52,926 nucleotides of DNA from Nocardioides sp. (GCF_025964975.1 NZ_JAOPXV010000166.1:1-52926); one strand, 5' to 3'. Positions 10,101-18,283 are shown, counted from the stretch's first letter. Numbers and translations are program-made. Notes: generated from the sequence alone by a model not told the origin.

Positions 10101-10561
10101 GTGATCAGGCTCGGCCGCTGGGTGGCGTACGAGCTGAACAGCCCCGCCACACGCCTGGCGACGGCGTAGCGCCGGGTGGCCCGATCGTCGTCACCGTCCC
10201 CGCCGCCCAGGTGCGCGGTCAGGTCGGCGAAGCCCGGCTCGCCCATGGACGCGTCGATCACCTGGAGCACCGGCCAGGCGAGACGTTCGGGGTCCCAGGG
10301 GTCGTCGGCGTCCTTGTCGAGCAGCATCGAGACCAGTGAGGAGGGGGTCACGAAGTCGACCCCGGCGCACACGCCGTCCCCGGTCCGCGCACCCACGCCG
10401 AGGCGGTGGGAGAGCCGCTGGGTCAGCCAGCGCTCCACCCCGCGCGCCGGGACGACGACCACCTCACGGGCGAACGGGTCGGGCAGGGGCGTCGACAACA
10501 GCTCCGCGAGCCCGTCGGCGAGCGCGTCGGTCCGCTCGGCGACGTGGACGTGAACTGTCAT
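7196..10561 (-). CDS. recC: Exodeoxyribonuclease V gamma subunit RecC
   Basis: 1121 residues, the usual RecC size. RecC is a catalytically dead helicase/nuclease fold that splits the duplex and recognises Chi. The N-terminus (FAREVVVVPARGVERWLTQR) and the helicase-remnant segments (ILVMCPDIETYAPLI; VVCLVGLDDGVFPRN) are family hallmarks. The C-terminal third matches the RecC nuclease-like domain. I chose the ATG at 10559-10561; an upstream in-frame start (10612) adds only 17 unrelated residues. It is the first gene of the recC-recB-recD operon, preceded by 140 bp that include a strong hairpin. Confidence 0.93.
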   Translation of the reverse strand: MTVHVHVAERTDALADGLAELLSTPLPDPFAREVVVVPARGVERWLTQRLSHRLGVGARTGDGVCAGVDFVTPSSLVSMLLDKDADDPWDPERLAWPVLQVIDASMGEPGFADLTAHLGGGDGDDDRATRRYAVARRVAGLFSSYATQRPSLITDWQEGRDSDGLGGELEPDLRWQAELWRRLVERMDPDPPDVRHGATLARLRAGGADLDLPPRLSLFGHTRLPETEISLLKALGELRDVHLWLPQASPALWTALAPTAAVGSVPRAFDTSAALVGHPLLSSLGRDSRELRRALGGIDSEHARAAPAHPDTLLGWLQSDLQANAAPDRATIQQRTGRDSSVQVHACHGSARQIDVLREVLVGLLQDDPTLEPRDILVMCPDIETYAPLISAGFGLADIAGEGAGHPAHRLRVRLADRALGATNPLLAVAAQLVELVRGRLSATQVLDLAASAPVRARFGFGDDELERIAQWVGESGIRWGYDADHRASFGLGSVGANTWSSGVRRLLLGAAMSGLEHRHVDGALPVDDVSDSDLETVGRFAEFVDRLHTFLVGAGAARTVLDWTRVLGRGVHQLTVTPSQDVWQVAQFDRELARIAAGAAGQDTVLRQSDVRALLQQRLRGRPTRSNFRTGTLTVCTMVPMRSVPHRVVCLVGLDDGVFPRNSSVDGDDVLARRPRTGDRDPRSEDRQLLLDAIAATTETLVITYTGRGEHNGAERPPAVPLGELLDALDRTASAPVREHVLTQHPLQPFDEANLVPGRLRGTQAFTFDRSALAGATAARGERTVVRELVPEVLPPISAPTSDVALADLQDFFRHPVQGFLRRRLRITKPVDADEIKDGIPITLDSLEQWAIGDHLASAVLGGADGAAVIEALRVSGQLPPGALGDGVLEAIKTKATPLVLAARSLQTGPVRTLDVDIDLGDRRVSGTVGDIFGNNLVGVSFSNLGAKHRLAAWINALALAAGRPDENWTAHTIGKHRTGGQVAMIKPLAQHDARAWLRDLVAIHEAGLCEPLPLPIRTSLAWAEEFRRAQSGSDGDPDAKARAEWVTPRFNDSGFPKEDADVWHVRAFGEHAAFELLASPLRAGEAGAAPHRLGHYAARLWGPLIGSPDSPGAEQIRGL

Positions 10562-10639
10562 GGCGGCAGCCTGCCACCTGGCACCGACACTTTCACCAGA
10601 CCCACACGGCACCCACTGTCCGCTGCGGCGACGCGCCAG

Positions 10640-10687
10640 AACGCCAACGAGGCACCGACTGCTCGAGTCGGTGCCTCGGGTGGCGTT
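10640..10687 (-). terminator. Long bipartite hairpin, probable terminator of the CsbD-like gene
   Basis: Bases 10648-10660 and 10666-10678 are a perfect 13-bp inverted repeat around a 5-base loop. After a small bulge the stem continues with AACGCCA (10640-10646) pairing with TGGCGTT (10681-10687). It lies 14 bases past the stop of the CsbD-like gene and upstream of recC. No T-run follows on either strand, as is common in high-GC actinobacteria. It should insulate recC from readthrough. Confidence 0.7.
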
Positions 10688-10701
10688 CGCGATCGCGGAG
10701 G

Positions 10702-10875
10702 TCAGTGCTTGAAAGCGTCCTTGACCTTCTCGCCGGCCTGCTTGACGTCGGACTTGGCCTGGTCACCCTTGCCCTCGGCCTCGAGACTCTCGTCGTCGGT
10801 GGCCTTGCCCGTGCCCTCCTTGATCTTGCCGGCCATGTCCTCGGAGGCGTTCTTGATCTTGTCGTCGAGTCCCAT
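10702..10875 (-). CDS. CsbD-family small stress protein
   Basis: 57 residues, Lys/Glu/Asp-rich and without hydrophobic segments. It starts MGLDDKIKNASEDMAGKIK and then KEGTGKATDDESLEAEGKG, the two CsbD-like repeats, and ends KQAGEKVKDAFKH. CsbD proteins are abundant general-stress proteins of unknown mechanism (SigB-controlled in Bacillus). The start is set by GAAGGGAACCTG immediately before the ATG; a longer in-frame start at 10986 has no family similarity. It is a single gene, followed by the hairpin at 10640-10687 and divergent from the ABC importer operon. Confidence 0.85.
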   Translation of the reverse strand: MGLDDKIKNASEDMAGKIKEGTGKATDDESLEAEGKGDQAKSDVKQAGEKVKDAFKH

Positions 10876-11034
10876 CAGGTTCCCTTCGTCGATGCGCCCC
10901 GACTGGGGCGCCATCCGAACGTGCCACGCCGGGCCCGACTGACCAACACCCCTGCGGGTGGATCGCCCGAGATCACAGTCGGGCAACGGATGTTGCCGGT
11001 CGAGGTGCCGCTGTGACTAGAGTGGCGGCGCGGC

Positions 11035-11077
11035 GTGACGTGGGTCACACCCCCTCGATTGGCCCGTCCCAGACGGG
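11035..11077 (+). promoter_or_regulatory. Inverted repeats in the leader of the peptide-importer operon
   Basis: The 228-bp divergent region between the CsbD-like gene and the binding-protein gene holds GTGAC-N4-GTCAC (11035-11048) and CCCGTC-N3-GACGGG (11063-11077), the second about 27 bases before the ATG. Either could be an operator or a leader hairpin. No clear -35/-10 pair is seen. Confidence 0.3.
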
Positions 11078-11103
11078 TCTCGGACCAGAAGTGAGGTTGC
11101 ACG

Positions 11104-12774
11104 ATGAGAGCCATCCGGAAACTTGCATCGGTCGCCGTGGCAGGCGTGCTTGCCATGACGGTCGCGTCCTGTGCCGAGTCAGACCGCGGCGAGGGCGGCG
11201 AAGGCGGCGGTGAGGGCGAGGAGACCACGTTCACGTTCGGAGCGGCCGGTGCACCCGAGATGTTCGACCCGCTCTACGCCACGGACGGCGAGACCTTCCG
11301 CGTGACGCGCCAGATGTTCGAGGGCCTCCTCGGCATCAAGCCCGGCAGTGCCGAGGTCGTCCCCGAGCTCGCCACGGAGTGGACCTCCAACGAGGAGGGC
11401 ACCGAGTGGACGTTCACGCTCCGCGACGACGTCACCTTCCACGACGGCGAGCCCTTCAACGCCGAGGCCGTCTGCGCCAACTTTGAGCGGATGTTCGACC
11501 AGAACGAGGCGGGTCAGGTCGCGGCCGAATACTGGGGCTACGTCATGGGCGGCTTCGCCAACGCCCCCGAAGACTCCCTCTACCAAGGCTGTGAGGCGAG
11601 CGACGAGTACGAGGCGATGGTCACCATCAGCCGCGCCACCTCCGGCTTCCCGACGATGCTCACCCTCGAGTCGCTCTCGATGCAGTCACCCAAGGCCATG
11701 GAGGAGGGCGACGCCAACGGCATCGCCACCGAGGGCGAAGGCTTCAGCTTCCCCGACTACGCCCAGAACCCCCAGGGCACTGGCCCGTTCAAGTTCGTGG
11801 AGTACGACCAGGCCACCGGGGCGATCGAGCTGGAGACCAACGACGACTACTGGGGTGAGGCGCCCGCTTCCGACAAGCTCGTCTTCCGGGTCATCCCCGA
11901 CGAGAGCACGCGGCGCCAGGAGCTGGAGGCGGGCAGCATCGACGGCTACGACCTGCCCAACCCGGCCGACTGGCCGGGCCTCGAGGAGGGCGGCAACCAG
12001 GTCGAGGTCCGCGACCCGTTCAACATCTTCTACCTCGGTCTCAACCCCGAGGCCAACCCGCAGCTCAAGGACCTCAAGGTGCGTCAGGCGCTCTACTACG
12101 CGCTCGACCGCGACCAGCTGGTCTCCACGCAACTGCCGGAAGGAGCTCAGGTGGCGACGCAGTTCATGCCGTCGACCGTCAGCGGCTACAACAGTGAGCT
12201 GCAGCCCTACGCGTACGACCCCGACAAGGCCAAGCAGCTCCTGAAGGAGGCCGGCGCGGAGGGCATGACCCTGACGTTCGCCTACCCGACCGAGGTCAGC
12301 CGGCCCTACATGCCCGATCCGCAGCAGCTCTACGAAGCCCTGCGCACCAACCTCGAGGCCGTCGGCATCAGGGTGGACGTGAAGACGGCGTCGTGGAACG
12401 GCGGCTACCTCGACAACGTGACGGCCGGGAAGTACGACGCCTACCTGCTCGGCTGGACCGGCGACTACGACGCCGCGTTCAACTTCGTCGGCACGTTCTT
12501 CGGCAACCTCAAGGAGAACGACTTCGGCACCGAGGTCATGCCATGGGGCAAGCAGCTGGCCGACGACCTGCAGGCCGCGGACGCCATCGTCGACGAGGAC
12601 GAGCGGGCAGCCGAGTTCGAGCGGATCAACCAGCAGATCATGGAGGAGTACCTCCCCGGCCTCCCGATCAGCCACTCGCCGCCCGCGCTCGTGGTCGGAG
12701 GGGACGTCGAGGGCGTGATCCCGAGCCCGCTGACGGCTGAGGAGTTCGACACGGTGAGCGTCGGGGGACGCTGA
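11104..12774 (+). CDS. Peptide/nickel-type ABC transporter substrate-binding lipoprotein (SBP family 5)
   Basis: 556 residues. The first 23 residues are a lipoprotein signal (basic MRAIRK, hydrophobic stretch, lipobox VASC with Cys23 as lipidation site), followed by a Gly/Glu linker, so the mature protein is tethered outside the membrane. The family 5 fold is shown by GAPEMFDPLYA, VVPELATEW, WTFTLRDDVTFHDGEPFNAE, GTGPFKFVEY and DLKVRQALYYALDRDQL. Members bind oligopeptides, dipeptides, nickel or opines; the ligand cannot be assigned. It leads a five-gene operon with two permeases and two ATPases. GAGGT before the ATG is the ribosome site. Confidence 0.9.
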   Translation: MRAIRKLASVAVAGVLAMTVASCAESDRGEGGEGGGEGEETTFTFGAAGAPEMFDPLYATDGETFRVTRQMFEGLLGIKPGSAEVVPELATEWTSNEEGTEWTFTLRDDVTFHDGEPFNAEAVCANFERMFDQNEAGQVAAEYWGYVMGGFANAPEDSLYQGCEASDEYEAMVTISRATSGFPTMLTLESLSMQSPKAMEEGDANGIATEGEGFSFPDYAQNPQGTGPFKFVEYDQATGAIELETNDDYWGEAPASDKLVFRVIPDESTRRQELEAGSIDGYDLPNPADWPGLEEGGNQVEVRDPFNIFYLGLNPEANPQLKDLKVRQALYYALDRDQLVSTQLPEGAQVATQFMPSTVSGYNSELQPYAYDPDKAKQLLKEAGAEGMTLTFAYPTEVSRPYMPDPQQLYEALRTNLEAVGIRVDVKTASWNGGYLDNVTAGKYDAYLLGWTGDYDAAFNFVGTFFGNLKENDFGTEVMPWGKQLADDLQAADAIVDEDERAAEFERINQQIMEEYLPGLPISHSPPALVVGGDVEGVIPSPLTAEEFDTVSVGGR

Positions 12775-12792
12775 CGCTGGGCCACGGGACGT

Positions 12793-12821
12793 GGGGAGTC
12801 ACCGCTCGCGGTTGACTCCCC
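12793..12821 (+). terminator. Intra-operon hairpin between binding-protein and permease genes
   Basis: GGGGAGTCA (12793-12801) and TGACTCCCC (12813-12821) pair perfectly, with a further CCG/CGG inside and a CTCG loop. No T-run follows. In this position such hairpins usually act as partial terminators or 3' stabilisers, leaving more binding protein than transporter; that role is inferred. Confidence 0.6.
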
Positions 12822-12869
12822 TCGTCCCCGGCTCGTGTCCTGCCGACCCCAGCCCCAGGGAGCTCCCTC

Positions 12870-13880
12870 ATGGTCCGCTTCATCGTGCGCCGCCTGATGC
12901 AGATGGCGGTCGTGCTCGCCGTACTCTCGATCTTGTTGTTCCTCTGGCTCAAGGCACTCCCCGGCGGCCCCGTCTCGGCCATCCTCGGTGAGCGCGCAAC
13001 GCCCGCTCGTCGCGCCGCCCTGGAGACCGCGCTCGGGCTCGACCAACCCGTCTACGTGCAGTACTCCAGGTTCATCACACGTGCGCTCCAGGGCGACTTC
13101 GGTGCCTCGACCGGTGTGCTACCCGGCGAGGATGCCTTCCAGGTGTTCCTCATCCGGCTCCCGGCAACGGTCGAGCTGTCCTTCTTCGCCATCCTGGTGG
13201 CGATCGCGCTCGGCATTCCGCTGGGCTACTTCGCCGCCAAGCGCCACGGCTCCCCTCTCGACTCGGGTGCCGTGGTCCTCTCCCTGATCGGGGTGGCAGT
13301 GCCGGTGTTCTTCACAGCCTTCCTGCTGAAGTACTTCGTGGCGGTGGAGTGGAACCTCCTCCCGGTCTCGGGCCGGCAGGACCCAGGTCTGGAGGCGACC
13401 CGGGTCACCGGGTTCTTCGTCCTCGATGGGCTGTTGACCCGCGAGTGGGACGCGGCATGGGACGCGATCAAGCACCTCATCCTGCCGACCCTGGCGCTGG
13501 CGACGATCCCGTTCGCGGTGATCTTCCGCATCACGCGCGCGGCGGTGCTCGACACCCTCGACGCCGACTACGTCCGTACGGCGGAGGCGAAGGGACTCAC
13601 CGCCAGCGTCATCCGGCGCCGGCACGTCCTTCGCAACGCCATGCTCCCGGTCGTCACCACGATCGGCCTCCAGGTCGGGGGCCTGCTGGCCGGCGCGATC
13701 CTCACCGAGACCGTCTTCTCGTTCCCCGGCATCGGCGACGCCCTGGCCCAGAGCTACCGCGAGAAGGACTATGCGGTGCTCCAGGTTCTGGTCCTGGCCG
13801 CGGCGGCGATCTTCGTCATCGTCAACCTGCTGGTCGACATCGCCTACGCCGTCATCGACCCCCGGATCAGGACGAGGTGA
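12870..13880 (+). CDS. ABC importer permease, DppB/OppB type
   Basis: 336 residues. An inner-membrane channel subunit with one N-terminal helix (VVLAVLSILLFLWLKALPGG, with the family's PGGP) and the BPD_transp_1 core. The EAA loop is TAEAKGLTASVIRRRHVLRN, which docks on the ATPases; it is followed by LLAGAILTETVFSFPGIGDA, a DppB signature. About six membrane helices are visible. It pairs with the DppC-like permease that overlaps its stop codon. Confidence 0.92.
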   Translation: MVRFIVRRLMQMAVVLAVLSILLFLWLKALPGGPVSAILGERATPARRAALETALGLDQPVYVQYSRFITRALQGDFGASTGVLPGEDAFQVFLIRLPATVELSFFAILVAIALGIPLGYFAAKRHGSPLDSGAVVLSLIGVAVPVFFTAFLLKYFVAVEWNLLPVSGRQDPGLEATRVTGFFVLDGLLTREWDAAWDAIKHLILPTLALATIPFAVIFRITRAAVLDTLDADYVRTAEAKGLTASVIRRRHVLRNAMLPVVTTIGLQVGGLLAGAILTETVFSFPGIGDALAQSYREKDYAVLQVLVLAAAAIFVIVNLLVDIAYAVIDPRIRTR

Positions 13881-14833
13881 GCAGGATGGGTGCCAGCTCG
13901 TACGCCGACCAGCGCAAGAACCGCATCGACGACCTCGCCGCGACGTCGGTCGACGACTCAGCAGGCGTGTCCCTGATCGTCAGCGCGTGGCGTCGACTCC
14001 GCCGCAACCCCGTGTTCCTCCTGGGTCTGACCATCACCGTGCTCTTCGTGCTGCTGGCGGTGGTCTCACCCTGGCTGGCGCCGCACGACCCGACCAGCCC
14101 GTTGCTGCTGGACAAGGTCCGGCCGCAGTCCAACCCCGTGCCGGGCCCCGAGCCCGGCTTCCCTCTAGGCGCCGACGCGCGCGGTCGGGACCTGCTCTCA
14201 CGGCTACTGGTCGGGAGTCGGCAGACGCTGATCGTCGGCGTGCTGGCCACCGTCTTCGGACTCATCGGCGGCCTTGTGCTGGGGACACTGTCCGGCGCCC
14301 TGGGCGGCTGGATCGACTCCGTGGTGATGCGCATCGTCGACGTGATGCTCTCGATCCCGTCGCTGCTGCTGGCGTTCACGATCGCCGCGATGGCACCCCG
14401 GCCGAGCCAGACGACCCTGATCATCGCGATTGCAATCATCCAGGTGCCGATCTTCGCGCGGCTGCTTCGGGGGACGATGCTCGCGCAGCGCAACAGCGAC
14501 CACGTGCTGGCCGCCCGCGCGCTCGGCGTCAAGCCCGCTGCCATCGTCTTCCGGCACATGCTGCCCAACGCCATGGGACCCGTCATCGTGCAGGCGACCC
14601 TGGTCCTGGCCGTCGCGATCATCGACGCGGCTTCGTTGTCCTTCCTGGGCCTGGGCAACCCCGACGAACGCCAACCCGAGTGGGGACAGATGCTCGGAGC
14701 GTCCCAGAGGTTCATCTACGACCACCCGCACCTCGCCTTCTACCCCGCCATCTGCATCATCGTCGTCGCCCTCGGCTTCACGCTCATGGGCGAGGCGTTG
14801 CGTGAGGCCCTCGACCCGAAGTCCCGGAGATGA
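13877..14833 (+). CDS. ABC importer permease, DppC/OppC type
   Basis: 318 residues from GTG at 13877, which overlaps the preceding TGA as GTGA. An ATG three codons on (13886) is an equally possible start. The N-terminal region has the OppC_N segment (WRRLRRNPVFLLGLTITVLF) and HDPTSP. The core includes FPLGADARGRDLLSRLLVGS and the EAA loop HVLAARALGVKPAAIVFRHM. It is an inner-membrane subunit that forms the translocation pathway with the DppB-like protein. About six helices are seen. Confidence 0.9.
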   Translation: MSRMGASSYADQRKNRIDDLAATSVDDSAGVSLIVSAWRRLRRNPVFLLGLTITVLFVLLAVVSPWLAPHDPTSPLLLDKVRPQSNPVPGPEPGFPLGADARGRDLLSRLLVGSRQTLIVGVLATVFGLIGGLVLGTLSGALGGWIDSVVMRIVDVMLSIPSLLLAFTIAAMAPRPSQTTLIIAIAIIQVPIFARLLRGTMLAQRNSDHVLAARALGVKPAAIVFRHMLPNAMGPVIVQATLVLAVAIIDAASLSFLGLGNPDERQPEWGQMLGASQRFIYDHPHLAFYPAICIIVVALGFTLMGEALREALDPKSRR

Positions 14834-14837
14834 CCCG

Positions 14838-15866
14838 ATGAGCGCCACGTTGAGCCTTCGCGACCAACCGACGTCCCGGAGCGGCGCACTGCTGTCGGTC
14901 CGGGACCTGCGGGTGACCTTCACCCGGCACGGCGAGGTGCCGTTCCCTGCCGTCGACGGGCTGTCCTTCGACGTACACCCCGGGCAGACGGTCGGCCTCG
15001 TCGGCGAGTCCGGCTGCGGCAAGTCCGTCACGTCTCTCGCGGTCATGGGTCTGCTCCCGGCGCGCGGCAACCGCGTCGAGGGGGAGGCGCTCTACGAGGA
15101 CGTCGACCTGCTGAGCCTCACCGCCAACCAGATGCGCGACCGGCGGGGACGCGACATCGCGATGATCTTCCAGGACCCCCTGTCCTCGCTGAACCCCGTC
15201 GTGCCCATCGGCGTCCAGGTCACCGAGGTGATGGAGCGCCACCGGGGCATGAGACGCAAGGACGCGATGCCGAAGGCGCGGGAGCTCCTCGAGCGGGTGG
15301 GGATCCCCGACCCGGGGGCGCGGTTGAAGAACTATCCCCACCAGCTCAGTGGCGGCATGCGGCAGCGTGCGCTGATCGCGATGGCGCTCGCGTGCGAGCC
15401 GCGGCTCCTCATCGCGGACGAGCCGACCACCGCGCTCGACGTCACCATCCAGGCGCAGATCCTGGCCCTGCTCAAGGAGCTCGTCGAGGAGACCGGCACC
15501 GCGCTGATCATGATCACCCACGACCTCGGCGTCGTGGCCGGCCTGTGCGACGAGGTCAACGTGCTCTACGCGGGACGTATCGTGGAGCGGGGCGACCGGC
15601 ACCGGCTGTTCGCGCGGCCGCGCCACCCCTACACCCACGGCTTGCTGGCCTCCATCCCCCGATTGGACTCGCCGCGAGGTGAGCGGCTCAACCCGGTGCC
15701 GGGCTCGGTGACGGACAACCTCCCGTGGACCTCCGCCTGCGCCTTCGCGCCGCGGTGCCCGAATGCTCTCGACATCTGCCGGACTGTGACTCCCGCCTGG
15801 GAGATCGAGCCGAGTGGGCGCGGGCTGAGGTGCCACAACCCCGTGGATCAAGGAGACCGGAGATGA
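14838..15866 (+). CDS. ABC importer ATPase, DppD/OppD type
   Basis: 342 residues. A cytoplasmic ATPase with Walker [10 protein letters not shown]-loop [11 protein letters not shown], signature [15 protein letters not shown] and Walker [13 protein letters not shown] followed by the switch His in ITHDLGVV. The C-terminal extension ends with the Cys-containing oligopeptide-transporter motif ([12 protein letters not shown]) typical of OppD/DppD. It starts four bases after the permease stop. Its last codons overlap the next ATPase as ATGA. Confidence 0.93.
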   Translation: MSATLSLRDQPTSRSGALLSVRDLRVTFTRHGEVPFPAVDGLSFDVHPGQTVGLVGESGCGKSVTSLAVMGLLPARGNRVEGEALYEDVDLLSLTANQMRDRRGRDIAMIFQDPLSSLNPVVPIGVQVTEVMERHRGMRRKDAMPKARELLERVGIPDPGARLKNYPHQLSGGMRQRALIAMALACEPRLLIADEPTTALDVTIQAQILALLKELVEETGTALIMITHDLGVVAGLCDEVNVLYAGRIVERGDRHRLFARPRHPYTHGLLASIPRLDSPRGERLNPVPGSVTDNLPWTSACAFAPRCPNALDICRTVTPAWEIEPSGRGLRCHNPVDQGDRR

Positions 15867-17008
15867 GCGACGTCACCGACGCGCCCGACGACGTGCTGGT
15901 CGACGTACGCGGACTGAAGGTGCACTTCGCGATCAAGAGCGGGATCATCTTCGACCGGACCATCGGTCACGTCTATGCCGTCGACGGAGTCGACCTGCAG
16001 ATCCGGCGCGGGGAGACCTATGGCCTCGTGGGCGAGTCCGGTTGCGGGAAGTCGACCCTGGGGCGAGCGATCCTCAAGCTCGAGACCCCGACCGAGGGCA
16101 CCGTCTCCTTCGACGGTGTGGACGTCGCGAGCCTTGAGGGCGAGGAGCTCCGGCGCCAGCGCCAGCACATGCAGATGGTCTTCCAGGACCCGATGTCCAG
16201 CCTCGACCCCCGGCAGTCCGTCGAGTCCCTGCTGGTCGAGGGCATGCGCGCCCATGGGCTCGACCAGGACAAGGCCACCACCCAGGCACGGCTGCGCGAG
16301 CTGCTCGGCTCGGTCGGGCTGCCCTCGGCGGCCCTGTCGAAGTATCCGCACGAGTTCTCGGGTGGACAACGCCAGCGCATCGGCATCGCCCGGGCGCTGT
16401 CGGTGCAGCCGTCCCTGATCGTGGCGGACGAGCCGGTGAGCGCCCTCGACGTCTCGGTCCAGGCGCAGGTGCTCAACCTGCTCGAGGAGCTGCAGGACGA
16501 GCTCGGCCTCACCTACCTCGTCGTGGCGCACGACCTAGCGGTCGTCCGCCACATCAGCGACCGGATCGGGGTGATGTATCTCGGTGGCATCGTGGAGGAG
16601 TCGGAGGCAGGGGAGCTCTACGACGTCCCGCTCCACCCCTACACCCGGGCTCTGATGTCGGCCGTGCCCGTCCCCGACCCGGTGGTCGAGGACAGCCGGG
16701 AGCAGCTTCTGCTGACCGGCGACCTGCCGTCGCCGTCCCACCCGCCGAGCGGGTGCCGGTTCCACACGCGCTGTCCGTGGCGCCAGCCGACCCGCTGTGA
16801 CGACGAGCGCCCGGTCCTCCGAGCTCCGGAGGTCGCCGGGATCACCCCCGGTCACCGCGTCGCGTGCCACTGGGCGGAGGAGATCGCAGAAGGCGAGCTC
16901 CGGCCGCATGCCGTGGCTGCCGAGCTGGTCGAGCCGGGGAGCACCAGCACGGTGGCCGACGACGCCTCACCGTTCGGTCCCGCCTCCGCGATCGAGATCG
17001 GCGGCTGA
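15863..17008 (+). CDS. ABC importer ATPase, DppF/OppF type
   Basis: 381 residues. Walker A is [13 protein letters not shown]-loop MVFQDPMSSLDPRQS, signature FSGGQRQRIGIARAL and Walker B LIVADEPVSALD. The FHTRCPWRQPTRC motif near residue 300 is the OppF-type C-terminal cysteine region. The ATG at 15863 is preceded by AAGGAGACCGG and overlaps the previous stop as ATGA. A low-complexity tail of about 50 residues (Val/Glu/Ser/Ala) extends past the usual family end. It is the last gene of the importer operon and converges on a DUF7218-like gene 15 bp away. Confidence 0.93.
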   Translation: MSDVTDAPDDVLVDVRGLKVHFAIKSGIIFDRTIGHVYAVDGVDLQIRRGETYGLVGESGCGKSTLGRAILKLETPTEGTVSFDGVDVASLEGEELRRQRQHMQMVFQDPMSSLDPRQSVESLLVEGMRAHGLDQDKATTQARLRELLGSVGLPSAALSKYPHEFSGGQRQRIGIARALSVQPSLIVADEPVSALDVSVQAQVLNLLEELQDELGLTYLVVAHDLAVVRHISDRIGVMYLGGIVEESEAGELYDVPLHPYTRALMSAVPVPDPVVEDSREQLLLTGDLPSPSHPPSGCRFHTRCPWRQPTRCDDERPVLRAPEVAGITPGHRVACHWAEEIAEGELRPHAVAAELVEPGSTSTVADDASPFGPASAIEIGG

Positions 17009-17023
17009 GGGCCCACCCGGTGC

Positions 17024-17296
17024 TCAGTGGTTGCGGAGCGCGTCGATGAGGTCCTGCTTGTTCATCGACGACCGGCCCTCGATGCCGATCTCCGCCGCCC
17101 GCTCGCGCAGCTCCTTGACCGTACGGTCGTCGTAGTCACCGGCGCTGCCGCCGCGGCTGCCGACCTTTGACCGGCCCTGTGCGGCAGCAGCGTTCGCGAT
17201 CCGTGCCGCCTTCCCCTTGCTGGCGCCGTCCTCGCGGAGACTCTCGTACATCTCCTTGTCCTTGACCGACGGTCCCGGGTCCTTCTTCTTTCCCAT
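17024..17296 (-). CDS. Small DUF7218-like protein with Rho-N-type SAP/LEM fold
   Basis: 90 residues, basic. The first half (MGKKKDPGPSVKDKEMYESL, then ASKGKAARIANAAAA) matches the small DUF7218 family common in actinobacteria. The C-terminal 40 residues (DDRTVKELRERAAEIGIEG then SSMNKQDLIDALRNH) are a Rho termination-factor N-terminal-like helical motif that often binds nucleic acid. A role in nucleoid or stress biology is inferred only. It lies 24 bp downstream of the luciferase-like gene on the same strand and is probably cotranscribed. Confidence 0.75.
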   Translation of the reverse strand: MGKKKDPGPSVKDKEMYESLREDGASKGKAARIANAAAAQGRSKVGSRGGSAGDYDDRTVKELRERAAEIGIEGRSSMNKQDLIDALRNH

Positions 17297-17320
17297 GTCA
17301 GCTCCTCTCTCCGACGTGTC

Positions 17321-18283
17321 TCAGCTGTTGCTCATCTCGCGCAGCGCGGGCAACACCTCGTCGCCGTACGCCGCGATCATGTCGGCGTAGTGCGGGCCCA
17401 TGTTGGCGACGTACACCTCCTCGAAACCCGCCTCCACCGCCGGGCGCAGCCCCTCGATGTGCGCCTCGATGTCGCTGCCGCAGGGCAGGCTCTCGGCGGT
17501 CATCTCCGGGGTGACGAGCTCGGAGGCCTGCTCGAAGTGGCGCGGGGACGGCAGGACCTGGGCCAGCTCGCCCGGCAGCCCGGCGTTGGCCCACAACCGG
17601 TGGGCGATCTCCACCGCCTCGTCGTGCGTGGGTGCCCAGCAGGCCTTCATCCCGATCTGCGCCGGCTTGCCACCGGAACCCTCCCGGAACCGCTCGAGCA
17701 GGTCGGTGTCGGGGGACGTGGTGATGTAGCCGTCCGCGATCCGGGCCGCGAGGTCGGTCGCCTGGGGTCCGAAGCCGGAGATGTAGATCGGCGGCGGCTC
17801 GTCGGGCAGCGTGTAGATCCGCGCGCCGTCGACGGTGAAGTAGCGACCGTCGTGCCGCACGACCTCGCCGGAGAAGAGCTGGCGGATCACGTCGACTGCC
17901 TCCTCGAGCATGTCGAGGCGACGCGGGGCGCTGGGCCACGCCTCCCCGAGGATGTGCTCGTTGAGTGCCTCGCCCGAGCCGAGCCCCAGGGTGAAGCGGC
18001 CCTCGAGCATCACCGCACTGGTCGCGGCGGCCTGGGCGACGATCGCGGGGTGGATGCGGTAGGTCGGGCAGGTGACGGCCGTGGTGACCGGCAGGTCGGT
18101 CGCCTCGGCGATCGCGCCGATCAGCGACCACACGAAGGGGCTCTGTCCCTGGTTGTCGTTCCAGGGATGGAAGTGGTCACTGATCCACAGCGCCTCGAAG
18201 CCCGCGGCCTCGGCCAGCCTGGCCTGCTCGACGAGCTGGGACGGGGTGTACTCCTCGGTGGACAGGAAATATCCGAATCGCAT
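17321..18283 (-). CDS. Luciferase-like (LLM) F420/FMN-dependent oxidoreductase
   Basis: 320 residues, a TIM-barrel of the bacterial luciferase superfamily. Typical features are the start MRFGYFLSTEEYTPSQLVEQ, GFEALWISDHFHPWND near residues 30-45, RFTLGLGSGEALNEH at about residue 100 and PPPIYISGFGPQATDLAARI. The closest relatives I recall are TIGR03557-type F420-dependent enzymes of the glucose-6-phosphate-dehydrogenase-like group. The substrate is unknown and F420 use is inferred. GGAGGAGG six bases before the ATG at 18283 fixes the start. Confidence 0.85.
   Translation of the reverse strand: MRFGYFLSTEEYTPSQLVEQARLAEAAGFEALWISDHFHPWNDNQGQSPFVWSLIGAIAEATDLPVTTAVTCPTYRIHPAIVAQAAATSAVMLEGRFTLGLGSGEALNEHILGEAWPSAPRRLDMLEEAVDVIRQLFSGEVVRHDGRYFTVDGARIYTLPDEPPPIYISGFGPQATDLAARIADGYITTSPDTDLLERFREGSGGKPAQIGMKACWAPTHDEAVEIAHRLWANAGLPGELAQVLPSPRHFEQASELVTPEMTAESLPCGSDIEAHIEGLRPAVEAGFEEVYVANMGPHYADMIAAYGDEVLPALREMSNS

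Noticed and set aside
7994-10339. 781-codon open frame on the plus strand
   Set aside because: Antisense shadow of recC; composition of a GC-skewed shadow frame, no recognisable domains. The same holds for the long minus-strand frames at 19800-21362, 21540-23399 and 48563-50995.
17321-18283. Biosynthetic luciferase or antibiotic cluster
   Set aside because: The LLM enzyme stands alone with housekeeping-like neighbours; no synthase or tailoring genes are nearby.
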